Below are positions 35,070 through 43,840 of a stretch of DNA of 64,000 nucleotides, one piece after another. Source of the stretch: an uncultured Flavobacteriaceae bacterium (GTDB lineage Bacteria > Bacteroidota > Bacteroidia > Flavobacteriales > Flavobacteriaceae); the NCBI GenBank assembly GCA_947493175.1, contig CANLQD010000008.1:1-64000 (forward strand). The letters are read 5' to 3'. Position 1 is the stretch's first letter; every line of letters begins with the position of its first letter. The notes under the pieces were generated by a model that was not told the DNA's origin, ran no database searches, and worked only from the letters and a program-made list of their open reading frames with translations. A program made the position numbers and the translations under genes.

Positions 35070-36170
35070 ATGAATACCAATTCTGTTAGGTTCTCCCGAA
35101 AAGATTCCGCACAATTTTTTAAGACCTTGAACAAAAGGGTCAATGATTACTTCAAAGAAAACAAACTCAAAAAAACAGGAAACTGGCGACTGCATTTGAA
35201 AACCATCATCATGTTCGCACTGTTTCTGACCCCCTATTTCCTGATATTGACCTTGGGCCTACCCAACTGGGCCAATTTGTTATTGACGATGGTCATGGGT
35301 GTAGGAATGGCGGGGGTAGGCATGAACGTAATGCACGATGGCAATCACGGTTCATACTCCAACAAAAAATGGGTCAATAAATTAATGGGAAGCAGTATTT
35401 ACATTCTGGCAGGTAATGTCTACAACTGGCAGGTACAGCATAACGTACTGCACCATACGTATACCAACATTCATGAACATGATGAAGATATGGAAGCGGG
35501 TCGTATTCTGCGGTTCTCTAAACATGCGGAATGGAAAAAGCACCACCGATTTCAGCATTTCTATTCGGTTTTCCTGTACGGATTGTTGACATTCAATTGG
35601 GCCATTACCACTGATTTTCAGCAGATGTATCGTTATATGAAGCGAAAGCTTTCCTATGGAAAACTCCCGAGTCCCGCAATGAATTGGAGTACCTTGGTCA
35701 TCACCAAAATGCTCTACGTGACGATATGGATCGTACTGCCGTTGGTCTTATTAGACATTGCGTGGTGGAAGGTTTTACTTGGCTTTTTTATCATGCATTA
35801 TGTAGCGGGTGTTATTCTGAGCGTTGTTTTTCAATTAGCGCATATCGTAGACCACGCCGAAACGCCCTTGCCCGATGAAAATGGAAACATGAAGAATACA
35901 TGGGCGATTCACCAATTGTTCACCACGGTCAATTTTGGCACCAAAAACCGTATTGTTAATTGGTTTACGGGAGGGTTGAACCATCAGGTAGAACACCATA
36001 TCTTTCCGAATATCAGTCATGTGCACTACACAAAGATTTCCAAAATCGTAAAGCAGACCGCCAAAGAGTTTAATTTGCCGTATCACGAGTATAAAACTAC
36101 TCGGGAGGCCATCATTTCCCATTTTAGACATCTGAAAGAATTGGGCAGGCAACCATCATTGCAATATTGA
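35070..36170 (+). CDS. Membrane fatty-acid desaturase
   Basis: 366 residues from the ATG at 35070. Three histidine boxes bind a di-iron centre: HDGNHG (89-94), HNVLHH (124-129) and QVEHH (306-310, with Gln in the first position, typical of front-end and linoleoyl-CoA-type desaturases). About four membrane helices lie in two pairs (46-85 and 212-262). It introduces a double bond into membrane acyl chains, likely to keep fluidity in the cold. The exact position of the bond cannot be read. Terminator at 36214. Confidence 0.9.
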   Translation: MNTNSVRFSRKDSAQFFKTLNKRVNDYFKENKLKKTGNWRLHLKTIIMFALFLTPYFLILTLGLPNWANLLLTMVMGVGMAGVGMNVMHDGNHGSYSNKKWVNKLMGSSIYILAGNVYNWQVQHNVLHHTYTNIHEHDEDMEAGRILRFSKHAEWKKHHRFQHFYSVFLYGLLTFNWAITTDFQQMYRYMKRKLSYGKLPSPAMNWSTLVITKMLYVTIWIVLPLVLLDIAWWKVLLGFFIMHYVAGVILSVVFQLAHIVDHAETPLPDENGNMKNTWAIHQLFTTVNFGTKNRIVNWFTGGLNHQVEHHIFPNISHVHYTKISKIVKQTAKEFNLPYHEYKTTREAIISHFRHLKELGRQPSLQY

Positions 36171-36484
36171 GCTTTTTCATCTTAACAGGGTCTTAAAGCA
36201 AGGCATACAACAACCGTCATAGCAATATATGACGGTTTTTTTATGAGGTAGGGCCGTACATTTAAGAATCCGCACATTCTGAACTAAAATTGTATAATCC
36301 CAGATTTTCTTGCTTGAAAGACTGGTAAAAGTTATAATTTTGAATCCTAGGAATTGGGATTTTTGGAGCCAGTACCAAGAAATGGTAGTGGGAAAGGCAT
36401 TTTTGATGTCACAAATCTTTCAATGTCTCCTTTAACAATAAAAGGAATATACGTAAAATTTATTTTTAACCATAGCTCTCTGCA
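36171..36484. other. Intergenic gap, 314 bp
   Basis: It holds the desaturase terminator and, further on, an inverted pair AATCCCA/TGGGATT (about 36296 and 36354). No gene is supported. Confidence 0.55.
36214..36242 (+). terminator. Rho-independent terminator of desaturase gene
   Basis: Stem CCGTCATA/TATGACGG, 6-nt loop, T7 run. Confidence 0.88.
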
Positions 36485-37696
36485 ATGACATCATCGACAA
36501 CCACTACGCAAAAACTTTCTGAAAGAATCAACAATGTAACACCTTCGGCCACCTTGGAAATGGCTGCAAAGGCACGTGAACTGAGAGCTGAAGGTAAGGA
36601 TATTATAGGCCTGAGCCTTGGTGAACCCGATTTCAACACGCCGGATTATATCAAGAACGCAGCGATACAGGCCGTCAATGACGATTACAATTCCTATACC
36701 CCCGTTGATGGGTATGTAGCCCTGAAAGATGCCATCATCACCAAGTTCAAACGGGACAACGACCTCGTGTACGACCGTAGCCAAATCGTAGTATCGACCG
36801 GGGCTAAACAGTCCCTTTACAATGTGGCGCAAGTAGTGCTCGACAAGGGCGACGAAGTGATTTTACCCTGCCCATACTGGGTTAGCTATAGCGATATCGT
36901 AAAACTGGCCGATGGCGTTCCGGTAGAAGTATCCACGACCCTCGAGAACGATTTTAAAATGACCCCTGAGCAACTGGAGACGGCCATTACGCCCAGGACC
37001 AAGATGCTTTGGTACAGCTCGCCCTGTAATCCCAGTGGGTCTATTTATAGCAAAGACGAGCTGCGGGCCCTGGCCAATGTCTTACAGAAACATCCACAAA
37101 TTGTTGTGGTCAGTGATGAAATTTACGAGCATATCAACTACGGGGTTACGGCACATGCTTCCATGGCCCAATTTGAAGATATGTACGACCGTACCGTTAC
37201 CGTGAACGGGGTAGCCAAGGCATTTGCCATGACCGGCTGGCGTATCGGCTATATTGGGGCACCCAGCTATATTGCCCGTGCCAGCAACAAATTGCAAGGT
37301 CAGGTTACCAGTGGGGCCAACTGTATTGCACAGCGGGCAGTTATTACGGCTTTAACGGAATCTCCGAGCAGGGTACAATATATGGTCGATGAATTTAAGG
37401 AACGAAGAAAATTGATCTTGGGTTTATTGAATAGTATCGAAGGCTTTAGATGCAACGAACCGGAGGGTGCTTTTTACGTGTATCCGGATGTGACCGCCTA
37501 TTTCGGAAAAACCTTGAACGGGGTAACCATCAACAATGCCTCCGATTTCGCGATGTATTTGTTAGAGCATGCCAATGTGGCAACGGTAACGGGCGATGCT
37601 TTTGGGAATGGCAACTGTATTCGTATTTCCTATGCTGCTTCGGAAAAAGAAATTCGGGAGGCAATTGCGCGTATTCAAGGAGCGCTGGAGCAGTAG
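36485..37696 (+). CDS. Class I pyridoxal-phosphate aminotransferase (aspartate type)
   Basis: 403 residues. The family-I fold has SLGEPDFNTP, YTPVDGYVALKDAI, PCPYWVSY, the PLP-contact SSPCNPSG, SDEIYEHINYG, and the Schiff-base Lys245 in NGVAKAFAMTGWRIGY. It most resembles bacterial aspartate aminotransferases of the Ib subgroup, converting aspartate and 2-oxoglutarate to oxaloacetate and glutamate. It is the last housekeeping gene before the accessory island. The first attC-like element starts 76 bp after its stop. Confidence 0.9.
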   Translation: MTSSTTTTQKLSERINNVTPSATLEMAAKARELRAEGKDIIGLSLGEPDFNTPDYIKNAAIQAVNDDYNSYTPVDGYVALKDAIITKFKRDNDLVYDRSQIVVSTGAKQSLYNVAQVVLDKGDEVILPCPYWVSYSDIVKLADGVPVEVSTTLENDFKMTPEQLETAITPRTKMLWYSSPCNPSGSIYSKDELRALANVLQKHPQIVVVSDEIYEHINYGVTAHASMAQFEDMYDRTVTVNGVAKAFAMTGWRIGYIGAPSYIARASNKLQGQVTSGANCIAQRAVITALTESPSRVQYMVDEFKERRKLILGLLNSIEGFRCNEPEGAFYVYPDVTAYFGKTLNGVTINNASDFAMYLLEHANVATVTGDAFGNGNCIRISYAASEKEIREAIARIQGALEQ

Positions 37697-37772
37697 AAAG
37701 GCTTTTTTGACCAATATACGCATACGAGGAACCGCTCTTGCATTTCCATATCAGCCCAGAACCCTCTTAATG

Positions 37773-37907
37773 AACTCATGTGTTCGCCGCGCTCGGAAGG
37801 ACCGCGCAATCTTGTTCCCAATACTGTCGAAATCCAAAAAAGGATTTCACTATAGTTCCATAAACATCCCGCGGACTGCACATAGCGCTGCGTTGGCAGT
37901 AATTTCA
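37773..37907 (+). repeat. attC-like intergenic element 1
   Basis: It aligns over its whole length with element 2. Shared blocks are CATGTGTTCGC.GCGCTCGG, CCAAAAAAGG.TTTCACTATA.TTCCATA (core at 37845-37862) and CACATAGCGCTGC.TTGGCA (GTTGGCA at 37892-37898). It sits between the aminotransferase gene and the first island gene. Confidence 0.8.
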
Positions 37908-37932
37908 ACCCTAGCTAAACAAGAAAATATAT

Positions 37933-38952
37933 TTGAATTATCTTACACAAATACTATTTTTCTTTGGGGCCATAGGCGCCTTTAACAGTTTTATTTTAGC
38001 TGTATACTTACTATTTAGTAAATCGTATTCAAGATTACAGCATAGGGTTTTTGGTTTATTTTTACTAATATTAAGTTTAAGGGTAATTAAGTCTTTATTC
38101 TATGCGTTTTCAACAGACGAGCCAATTTGGTTTTTACAGTCGGGTCCATCTTTTTTTCTTTTAATAGGCCCTTTATTATTTACCTACATTATCTATATAA
38201 TTAATCCACAGTCTTTTTGGGTAAAGAGCAAAATACAGCACCTTACTTTTTGGCTATTCATTGTCGTAAGTTTATTAGTTTTCTTACCGTTCAACAAATA
38301 TAACGAGCTGAATAAAAATACACTTCTACCGATTATTAATTTTCAATGGTTTTTGTATATCGTATTTTCAGCTTTTTTCATTAAACAAAATTTAGAAAGA
38401 GGGAAACAACTCACTATTCAAAATAAATGGCTTTTGATTTTACTAGCAACAAATTCTATTATTTGGTTATGTTTTGCATTAATAGAATTTAATTACTTCG
38501 TCACTGGCTCTATTATTTACTCGTTATTATTCTATCTTTTATTTCTATTCTTTCTTTTCAATAAGAAAATTTCTTCAAAAATATTTGAGAAAAATAAAGT
38601 AATAAAAAACGCAAGGGTTTCAAAAGAATCTGAAAGAATAGTTGACGAATTAAAAATATTAATAAGTACAGAAAAACCTTATTTAAATCCTGATTTAAAA
38701 ATTGCTGACGTGGCACAAAAATTAAATATATCTTCTCACGAATTATCTAAACTAATTAACGAAAATTTGAATTGTAACTTTACAGAATTTATAAACAAAT
38801 ACAGAATTGAAGAAGCTAAACAATTAATAGTCACAAACTCTAACTACACAATAGAAGCTATAGGAAATCAATCAGGATTTAATTCAAAATCAGCTTTTTA
38901 CAAAGCATTTAAGATTCACACAGGTACTACACCTGCAAAATTCAAAACTTAA
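37933..38952 (+). CDS. Membrane-anchored AraC-family regulator
   Basis: 339 residues from a TTG start. No ATG is in frame after the upstream stop. Six or seven membrane helices cover about residues 1-210 (ILFFFGAIGAFNSFILAVYLL, FGLFLLILSLRVIKSLFYAF and more). A linker and a C-terminal AraC double HTH (about 240-339, LKIADVAQKLNISSHELSKLIN, IGNQSGFNSKSAFYKAFK) follow. This 7TM-AraC layout is common in Bacteroidota and is thought to sense membrane or extracellular cues. The same layout recurs at 52604. The gene is clearly AT-richer than flanking housekeeping genes. It probably controls the S41 peptidase 100 bp downstream. Confidence 0.85.
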   Translation: MNYLTQILFFFGAIGAFNSFILAVYLLFSKSYSRLQHRVFGLFLLILSLRVIKSLFYAFSTDEPIWFLQSGPSFFLLIGPLLFTYIIYIINPQSFWVKSKIQHLTFWLFIVVSLLVFLPFNKYNELNKNTLLPIINFQWFLYIVFSAFFIKQNLERGKQLTIQNKWLLILLATNSIIWLCFALIEFNYFVTGSIIYSLLFYLLFLFFLFNKKISSKIFEKNKVIKNARVSKESERIVDELKILISTEKPYLNPDLKIADVAQKLNISSHELSKLINENLNCNFTEFINKYRIEEAKQLIVTNSNYTIEAIGNQSGFNSKSAFYKAFKIHTGTTPAKFKT

Positions 38953-39052
38953 CTTTTAAGTTCTTTTTTACAAATCAGAACATAATACTTATACTTCGAT
39001 GACCGTATTTTAATAAAAGCATTTAAAATTGCTCAAAATAACATAAACCATA

Positions 39053-40735
39053 ATGAAAATAAGTAAAATAATAGTTTTGGTATTTTCAGTGTTTCTATTT
39101 ACAAGCTGTCAATCACAAACTAAAAAATCTATCAAAGAAGCTATCGTTAAAACTTCTTACAATGATATTGATGGCGCTATTAGTTATTATAAAAAGCTTA
39201 AAAAGGAAGTTCCAAATGCGTATAATTTTGAAGATGAAAATGAACTAAATAATTTAGGATATCAATTATTAAATGATAACAGAATTGCAGATGCCATAAA
39301 AATACTCGAATTACTGGCTGATGAATTTCCTAATTCTTTCAATCCTTATGACAGTTTAGGTGAGGCTTATTTATTACAAGAAAATTCAAAACTAGCTATA
39401 GAGAATTATAAAAAATCTCTTGAATTGAATCCCAAAAATGAGAATGCAGAAAGAGCAATAATTAATATTCAGTTTAGAAACCGAAACAAGAATAAATTCA
39501 ATAAAATATACAAAAAACAACAGTACTTAGATGATTTAGATGAATTGGCAAAGACATTAACTGAAACCAATCCGCATCCATATAAGTTTATGTCAAAAGA
39601 TGATTTTTGGCGTGTTGTAGAGGAAAAGAAAAATCTAATTACAGAAAAAACAACCTACCGCGAATTTATTTGGCATTGTAGTGAGTTAACGACTAATATC
39701 AATTGTGTCCATACGGGCTTAGGGTATTTTAATCAAGAAAGCGAAATGCTACCAACAAGCTTAAGATTTCCTATAGAAACAAGATTAATTGATACCAAAC
39801 TTTATATAACAGACCCTTTAATAAATGATTTAAAAAAAAGGACAGAAATACTTATGATAAATGGTGTAGAAATCGCCGATATTATTAAAGACATATTTAA
39901 ACATATTACTTCTCAAGGACATATTAAAACAAAAAAAGCTATTTACTTCAATAGTTATTCAACATCATATATACCATATGCCCTTAATTTTCCGGCAGCA
40001 TATACAATAACTATCAAAGGGCGAAAAAAACCGATTCAACTTAAACAATTACAATCCTACAAACCAAAACCTCGCCATTACCCAACAAACCTATGTGAAA
40101 GCAAAGATTTGTGTTTGGATTATATTGATGATAACACTGCAGTATTGACAGTAATTAATTCAGGTGCCTATTATGGCAATCGTTTTTCAATTTTTAAAGA
40201 ATTTATGGATGAGAGTTTCAAAGAAATCAATTCCAAAAACGTTAAAAACTTAATTGTAGATGTACGTTCTAACTCAGGTGGACCAGGTAACACAGCTGCT
40301 TATTTATTGAGATATCTGTACAAAAAACCTTTTGTTTATAAAAAACTGTCCGAAGGAGGTTCCAATATTCCTCACAAGTTATTGGAACCATTTGAAAACA
40401 ACTTTAAAGGGAACACGTATTTTTTAATTGATGGAGAAGGCGGCTCTACAACTGGGCATCTTTTAGCACATGTTAAAGAGTCTAAATTAGCGACTATCAT
40501 TGGTGAAGAACTAGGAGGCAATCATTTTTGTACAGGAGGACAAAGAATGTTTAAACTCAAAAATACCGAAGTATTTTATAAAGTTGGACGATACACAAAT
40601 ATTACATCTACAGATTCTTTTGATGTTAATAGAGGCATAATGCCAGACCATTATGTAGTTCAAAGCATTGAAGATTTTCTAAAAGATAAGGATGTTGTTA
40701 TGGAGTTTACGATGGAACTCATAAAAGAACAATGA
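39053..40735 (+). CDS. S41-family peptidase lipoprotein with TPR segment
   Basis: 560 residues. The lipobox is FTSC with Cys19. A tetratricopeptide segment (about 60-140: NDNRIADAIKILELLADEFP, PYDSLGEAYLLQENSKLAIENYKKSLELNP) precedes a tricorn/S41-type peptidase region (about 160-560, with NLIVDVRSNSGGPGNTAAYLL, FLIDGEGGSTTGHLLAHVKES and the likely Ser in the GGSTTGH turn). It acts in the envelope on unknown substrates. The codon usage is AT-rich, like the regulator upstream. It is followed directly by element 2, whose left 7-mer TGCCAAT begins 6 bp after the stop. Confidence 0.82.
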   Translation: MKISKIIVLVFSVFLFTSCQSQTKKSIKEAIVKTSYNDIDGAISYYKKLKKEVPNAYNFEDENELNNLGYQLLNDNRIADAIKILELLADEFPNSFNPYDSLGEAYLLQENSKLAIENYKKSLELNPKNENAERAIINIQFRNRNKNKFNKIYKKQQYLDDLDELAKTLTETNPHPYKFMSKDDFWRVVEEKKNLITEKTTYREFIWHCSELTTNINCVHTGLGYFNQESEMLPTSLRFPIETRLIDTKLYITDPLINDLKKRTEILMINGVEIADIIKDIFKHITSQGHIKTKKAIYFNSYSTSYIPYALNFPAAYTITIKGRKKPIQLKQLQSYKPKPRHYPTNLCESKDLCLDYIDDNTAVLTVINSGAYYGNRFSIFKEFMDESFKEINSKNVKNLIVDVRSNSGGPGNTAAYLLRYLYKKPFVYKKLSEGGSNIPHKLLEPFENNFKGNTYFLIDGEGGSTTGHLLAHVKESKLATIIGEELGGNHFCTGGQRMFKLKNTEVFYKVGRYTNITSTDSFDVNRGIMPDHYVVQSIEDFLKDKDVVMEFTMELIKEQ

Positions 40736-40740
40736 ACTAG

Positions 40741-41044
40741 TGCCAATAAGGTATAAAATTCTTAACGGCGGATTTTCCCCCTAGAAAAATTACCTCTTTT
40801 TGCTATTTTTAATTCATCAACGGAAAGCACTCACATCCTTTTTCGTTACAAATCTTATACGAGACCGATGGTGTTGCATTAGTTCATATCATTTTTGTTG
40901 CTTTCAAGAGGAATTCATGTGTTCGCTGCGCTCGGTAGTACCGCAAAATCTTATTTCCAATACCGTCGTAAACCAAAAAAGGTTTTCACTATATTTCCAT
41001 AGAATTCAGCGGATGACACATAGCGCTGCATTGGCATTAATTTA
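40741..41044 (+). repeat. attC-like intergenic element 2
   Basis: The left end TGCCAAT (40741-40747) and right end ATTGGCA (41030-41036) are exact reverse complements. The inner part from 40912 matches element 1, including TTTCACTATATTTCCATA (40984-41001). It begins 6 bp after a stop codon and ends 16 bp before the next start. Confidence 0.82.
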
Positions 41045-41052
41045 CATAAACA

Positions 41053-41640
41053 TTGAGTTATACTATAATCACAATATTAGGTTTACTATTAATCGTGCCA
41101 ATTCTAATTGCATATTATTACGATTATAAAGCGGACACAAAGGAATTTTCGTTTTCGGTAAAGACACTGGGAAAAGGTTTATTGAAGGGACTGATTTATG
41201 TTGCGGCCTATTTGGGAATAAATAAGGCGTATGAATGGGTTGTACCATTTAATAAAAATCACGGAATGGAATTTAATGCGGAGCGTGAGCGGCAAGGAAT
41301 TCCAACTTTAAATTCGAATTGGGAGATTAGAGATTATGAATCTGAGCAATTCACTACATACTGGTGGAAACCTGAACCACTAAATGGACATTTTAAAAAG
41401 ATAATAGAATACGGAATTTTAGAAGCTGAAACTGAAACGGATTACTATCATAACGAAAAATTAAAAGGAACTTTCGCCTGGTCAATTTATAATTTTGATA
41501 AAAAGTCATTTGAATATTTTATAGAGTCCCCAAATGAAAAAACAGTTTCTTTTTCGGAAGATGGCCAAATAAGAGTGGAAAAACCTACTGTTGTGAAAAA
41601 AGTCAGTAAAGCAGAATTTGAAGACTACATTGCGGAATAA
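41053..41640 (+). CDS. Hypothetical membrane-anchored protein
   Basis: 195 residues from a TTG at 41053. Two N-terminal hydrophobic segments (about 4-22 and 45-60) precede a soluble domain (SNWEIRDYESEQFTTYWWKP, then HNEKLKGTFAWSIYNFDKKSFEYF). I do not recognise the family. It is the only gene between elements 2 and 3, a classical single-gene cassette layout. The TTG lies only 16 bp after the ATTGGCA end of element 2. Codon use is moderately AT-rich. Confidence 0.7.
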   Translation: MSYTIITILGLLLIVPILIAYYYDYKADTKEFSFSVKTLGKGLLKGLIYVAAYLGINKAYEWVVPFNKNHGMEFNAERERQGIPTLNSNWEIRDYESEQFTTYWWKPEPLNGHFKKIIEYGILEAETETDYYHNEKLKGTFAWSIYNFDKKSFEYFIESPNEKTVSFSEDGQIRVEKPTVVKKVSKAEFEDYIAE

Positions 41641-41646
41641 AACCAA

Positions 41647-41803
41647 TGCCAACAATACCTCCTTTAAAAAGCCCTAGCAAATTGAGCCAAATTTCCGAAA
41701 CGCCAGCCTACCCTCGGGCTAGGAAATCCCTATTTTTACAAAAAGCCCGGGCAAAGGTTGAAAATTGCAGGCCCCTTCACCAAACGCTGTGTTGTGCACA
41801 ATA
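41647..41803 (+). repeat. attC-like intergenic element 3
   Basis: The left TGCCAAC (41647-41653) lies 7 bp after a stop codon. The right end ACGCTGTGTTGTGCACAAT (GTTGTGC at 41791) parallels GCGCTGCGTTGGCA of element 1. The interior differs from elements 1 and 2 and carries its own short inverted repeats around CCCTAGC/GGGCTAGG. Confidence 0.6.
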
Positions 41804-41814
41804 ATGAAAAAACT

Positions 41815-42864
41815 ATGAAAATACCATATTCCCTTATTGTGTTGTTGTTCTTAGGCCTTAGCTGCACGGGTCAGCAAACGGTGAACAACAAGGTAATTGA
41901 ACTTAAAGAGATTGTCTCCTCTGACCAATACCCCAATATCGACGGCATCCTAGTCGCCAAAGATGATAGAATAATTATCGAAGCATATTTTAACGGTTTT
42001 GAAAAAGATAGTTTGCACGATACGCGTTCTTCCTTTAAATCAGTTACCAGTTTGCTTGCCGGCATCGCAGTCGACAAAGGGCTTTTTAAGGTAACGGACC
42101 AGGTACAAAAGTTCATCCCTGAATGGAAAGATGACCCAAGAGGAACAATCACTATTAAAAACTTGTTGGAGATGAAATCGGGTTTAGCCTGTGAAGGCTT
42201 TTTCGGGATCGGACCTGATTGTGAAGCTGAAATGTGGGATACAAAAGATTGGCTGAATTACATCCTCCATATTCCGCTGAGACATCGCCCCGGATTGAAT
42301 TGGGCCTACACATCAATGGAGCCAGAACTTGTGGGTATAATCATTTCCAGAACAAGCGGGATGACGTTGATGCAATTTGCCAAAACACACCTGTTTAAGC
42401 CATTGGGAATAGAAAAATACAAATGGCATATCACCCCAAATGGCGGAGGGTATGCCGCAGGCTCTTTTAATATAAAGCCAATTGATATGCTAAAAATTGC
42501 GCAATTGGTTTTGAACAAGGGGAAATGGAAAGGTCGTCAAATTGTGAGTGATAATTGGATAGACGAATCAACCACTTGTGAGATAGATGTAGAGATGTCC
42601 TTTGTACGTTTTGCCCGAACGCAGGATGCAAAATATACCACCGCTAACTACGGCTATCTATGGTACCGTGAATTACTACAATACAATGATATTTATACAG
42701 AAGTGCTATTTGCTTCCGGAAATGGCGGACAATATATGATGATACTCGAAGATTATAATACGGCCATCGCTTTCACAGGCAGTAATTATGGAAATTGGAA
42801 AGGTAAACTCCCTTTTGATATTGTATTGAAGTATATAATTCCGATACTGGAAGAGGAAAAATGA
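41815..42864 (+). CDS. Class-C beta-lactamase-like serine hydrolase lipoprotein
   Basis: 349 residues from the ATG at 41815. The in-frame extension to 41758 runs through element 3 and hides the signal peptide. The lipobox is LSCTG. The catalytic motif is S72-S-F-K75 (S-x-x-K), with a YTS triad variant (WAYTSMEPEL) and a GNGG stretch near the C-terminus. It belongs to the serine hydrolase/esterase branch of class-C penicillin-binding proteins. The substrate is not predictable. It is followed within 50 bp by the ASCH gene. Confidence 0.86.
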   Translation: MKIPYSLIVLLFLGLSCTGQQTVNNKVIELKEIVSSDQYPNIDGILVAKDDRIIIEAYFNGFEKDSLHDTRSSFKSVTSLLAGIAVDKGLFKVTDQVQKFIPEWKDDPRGTITIKNLLEMKSGLACEGFFGIGPDCEAEMWDTKDWLNYILHIPLRHRPGLNWAYTSMEPELVGIIISRTSGMTLMQFAKTHLFKPLGIEKYKWHITPNGGGYAAGSFNIKPIDMLKIAQLVLNKGKWKGRQIVSDNWIDESTTCEIDVEMSFVRFARTQDAKYTTANYGYLWYRELLQYNDIYTEVLFASGNGGQYMMILEDYNTAIAFTGSNYGNWKGKLPFDIVLKYIIPILEEEK

Positions 42865-42910
42865 AAATAGCTAACGACGGTAACCTTTACCATTAACAAC
42901 AAAAGAATCT

Positions 42911-43459
42911 ATGAGACGGTTAACAATCATTTTATTTTTAATTTTTTGTAGCTGTAAAAGTGAAACAAAAAAAGAAATGAAAACGGAAGACGGCATCGAC
43001 CAATCCGTTTACAAAATGTGGAACAGTTTTACCGCCTCAAACCCCGAATTTAAGGATAACGAACTACCTGAATCTTGGTATTTTCACACTAATAAAGAAG
43101 ATGCAGATCGCCTGGCGGAATTAACCTTGAAAGGGATAAAGAAAGCTTCTTCCGGTCTCTATTCTTGGTATGAAGAAGCGAATGCCGATTTACCAAAAAT
43201 CGGAACAAAACACATTATTACCGATTTTGACGGAAAAGCCCGGGCGATTATTGAAATCAAAAAGGTAGATACCATACCATTTAATCAAATTTCAAAGGCG
43301 TACGCCGAGATGGATATGGGAACAAACATCGAACCGCTCAAAAAATGGAAAAAAGCCCACTGGGATTTTTTTGCAAGTACCATGCAAGAAAGTGGTGAGC
43401 AACCAACGGAAGATATGCTCATAGTTTGCGAAAGGTTTGAAACAATCTGGACCGAATAG
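42911..43459 (+). CDS. ASCH-domain lipoprotein
   Basis: 182 residues. MRRLTIILFLIFCSCKSETKK is a lipoprotein signal (Cys at about 13-15). An ASCH domain (about 50-182) follows: ESWYFHTNKEDADRLAELTL, GIKKASSGLYSWYEEANADL, ITDFDGKARAIIEIKKV, EPLKKWKKAHWDFF and ERFETIW. ASCH proteins are related to RNA-binding PUA domains and are normally cytosolic, so an exported, lipid-anchored ASCH protein is odd. Its stop codon is directly followed by the inverted repeat CACCAATGG/CCATTGGTG. Confidence 0.82.
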   Translation: MRRLTIILFLIFCSCKSETKKEMKTEDGIDQSVYKMWNSFTASNPEFKDNELPESWYFHTNKEDADRLAELTLKGIKKASSGLYSWYEEANADLPKIGTKHIITDFDGKARAIIEIKKVDTIPFNQISKAYAEMDMGTNIEPLKKWKKAHWDFFASTMQESGEQPTEDMLIVCERFETIWTE

Positions 43460-43529
43460 CACCAATGGACAAGGATATGTGAGCGAATAAGGTCAGAGTG
43501 TTTCATATAAGGGTTTGGCCCCATTGGTG
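43460..43529. repeat. 70-bp inverted-repeat element after the ASCH gene
   Basis: CACCAATGG (43460-43468, abutting the stop) and CCATTGGTG (43521-43529) are perfect reverse complements. The termini resemble the TGCCAAT/ATTGGCA ends of element 2, but the interior core is absent. Confidence 0.55.
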
Positions 43530-43840
43530 AGGTTAGCTAAATCCTTCGGATTTCGTCTTAAACTAAACCACCATACATGTAAAATATATGGATTCTAAGA
43601 AAGAACGGAATTCTTTTTGAAGGAGACACAAAAGAAAAGGTTGATATTTGGCAGTAAACAGCCTCGTGTCCCGTTATAACCGCCTGTGGCAACAGGGTTA
43701 CAACGAACGATGGTGCCCCATGAATAAAAGCAAAAACAACACAAAAAGTGCCAGCTACCCACGGGGGAGGAAAAAAATATTTCCTTATCGCTCTACTTGC
43801 GAGACCGTTATACGCAATCTAAGACAATAGAAACCTTTCG
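43530..43840. other. Intergenic gap, 311 bp
   Basis: No convincing gene. A 60-codon TTG frame at 43648-43830 lacks any recognisable feature. The stretch contains TTTGGCAGTAAAC near 43648, resembling the right end of element 1, and GACCGTTATACGC just before the next gene, so it may be a decayed element. Confidence 0.5.

Noticed and set aside
43648..43830. 60-codon TTG frame in the gap before the AraC gene
   Set aside because: No protein-like features. The region looks like a decayed intergenic element.
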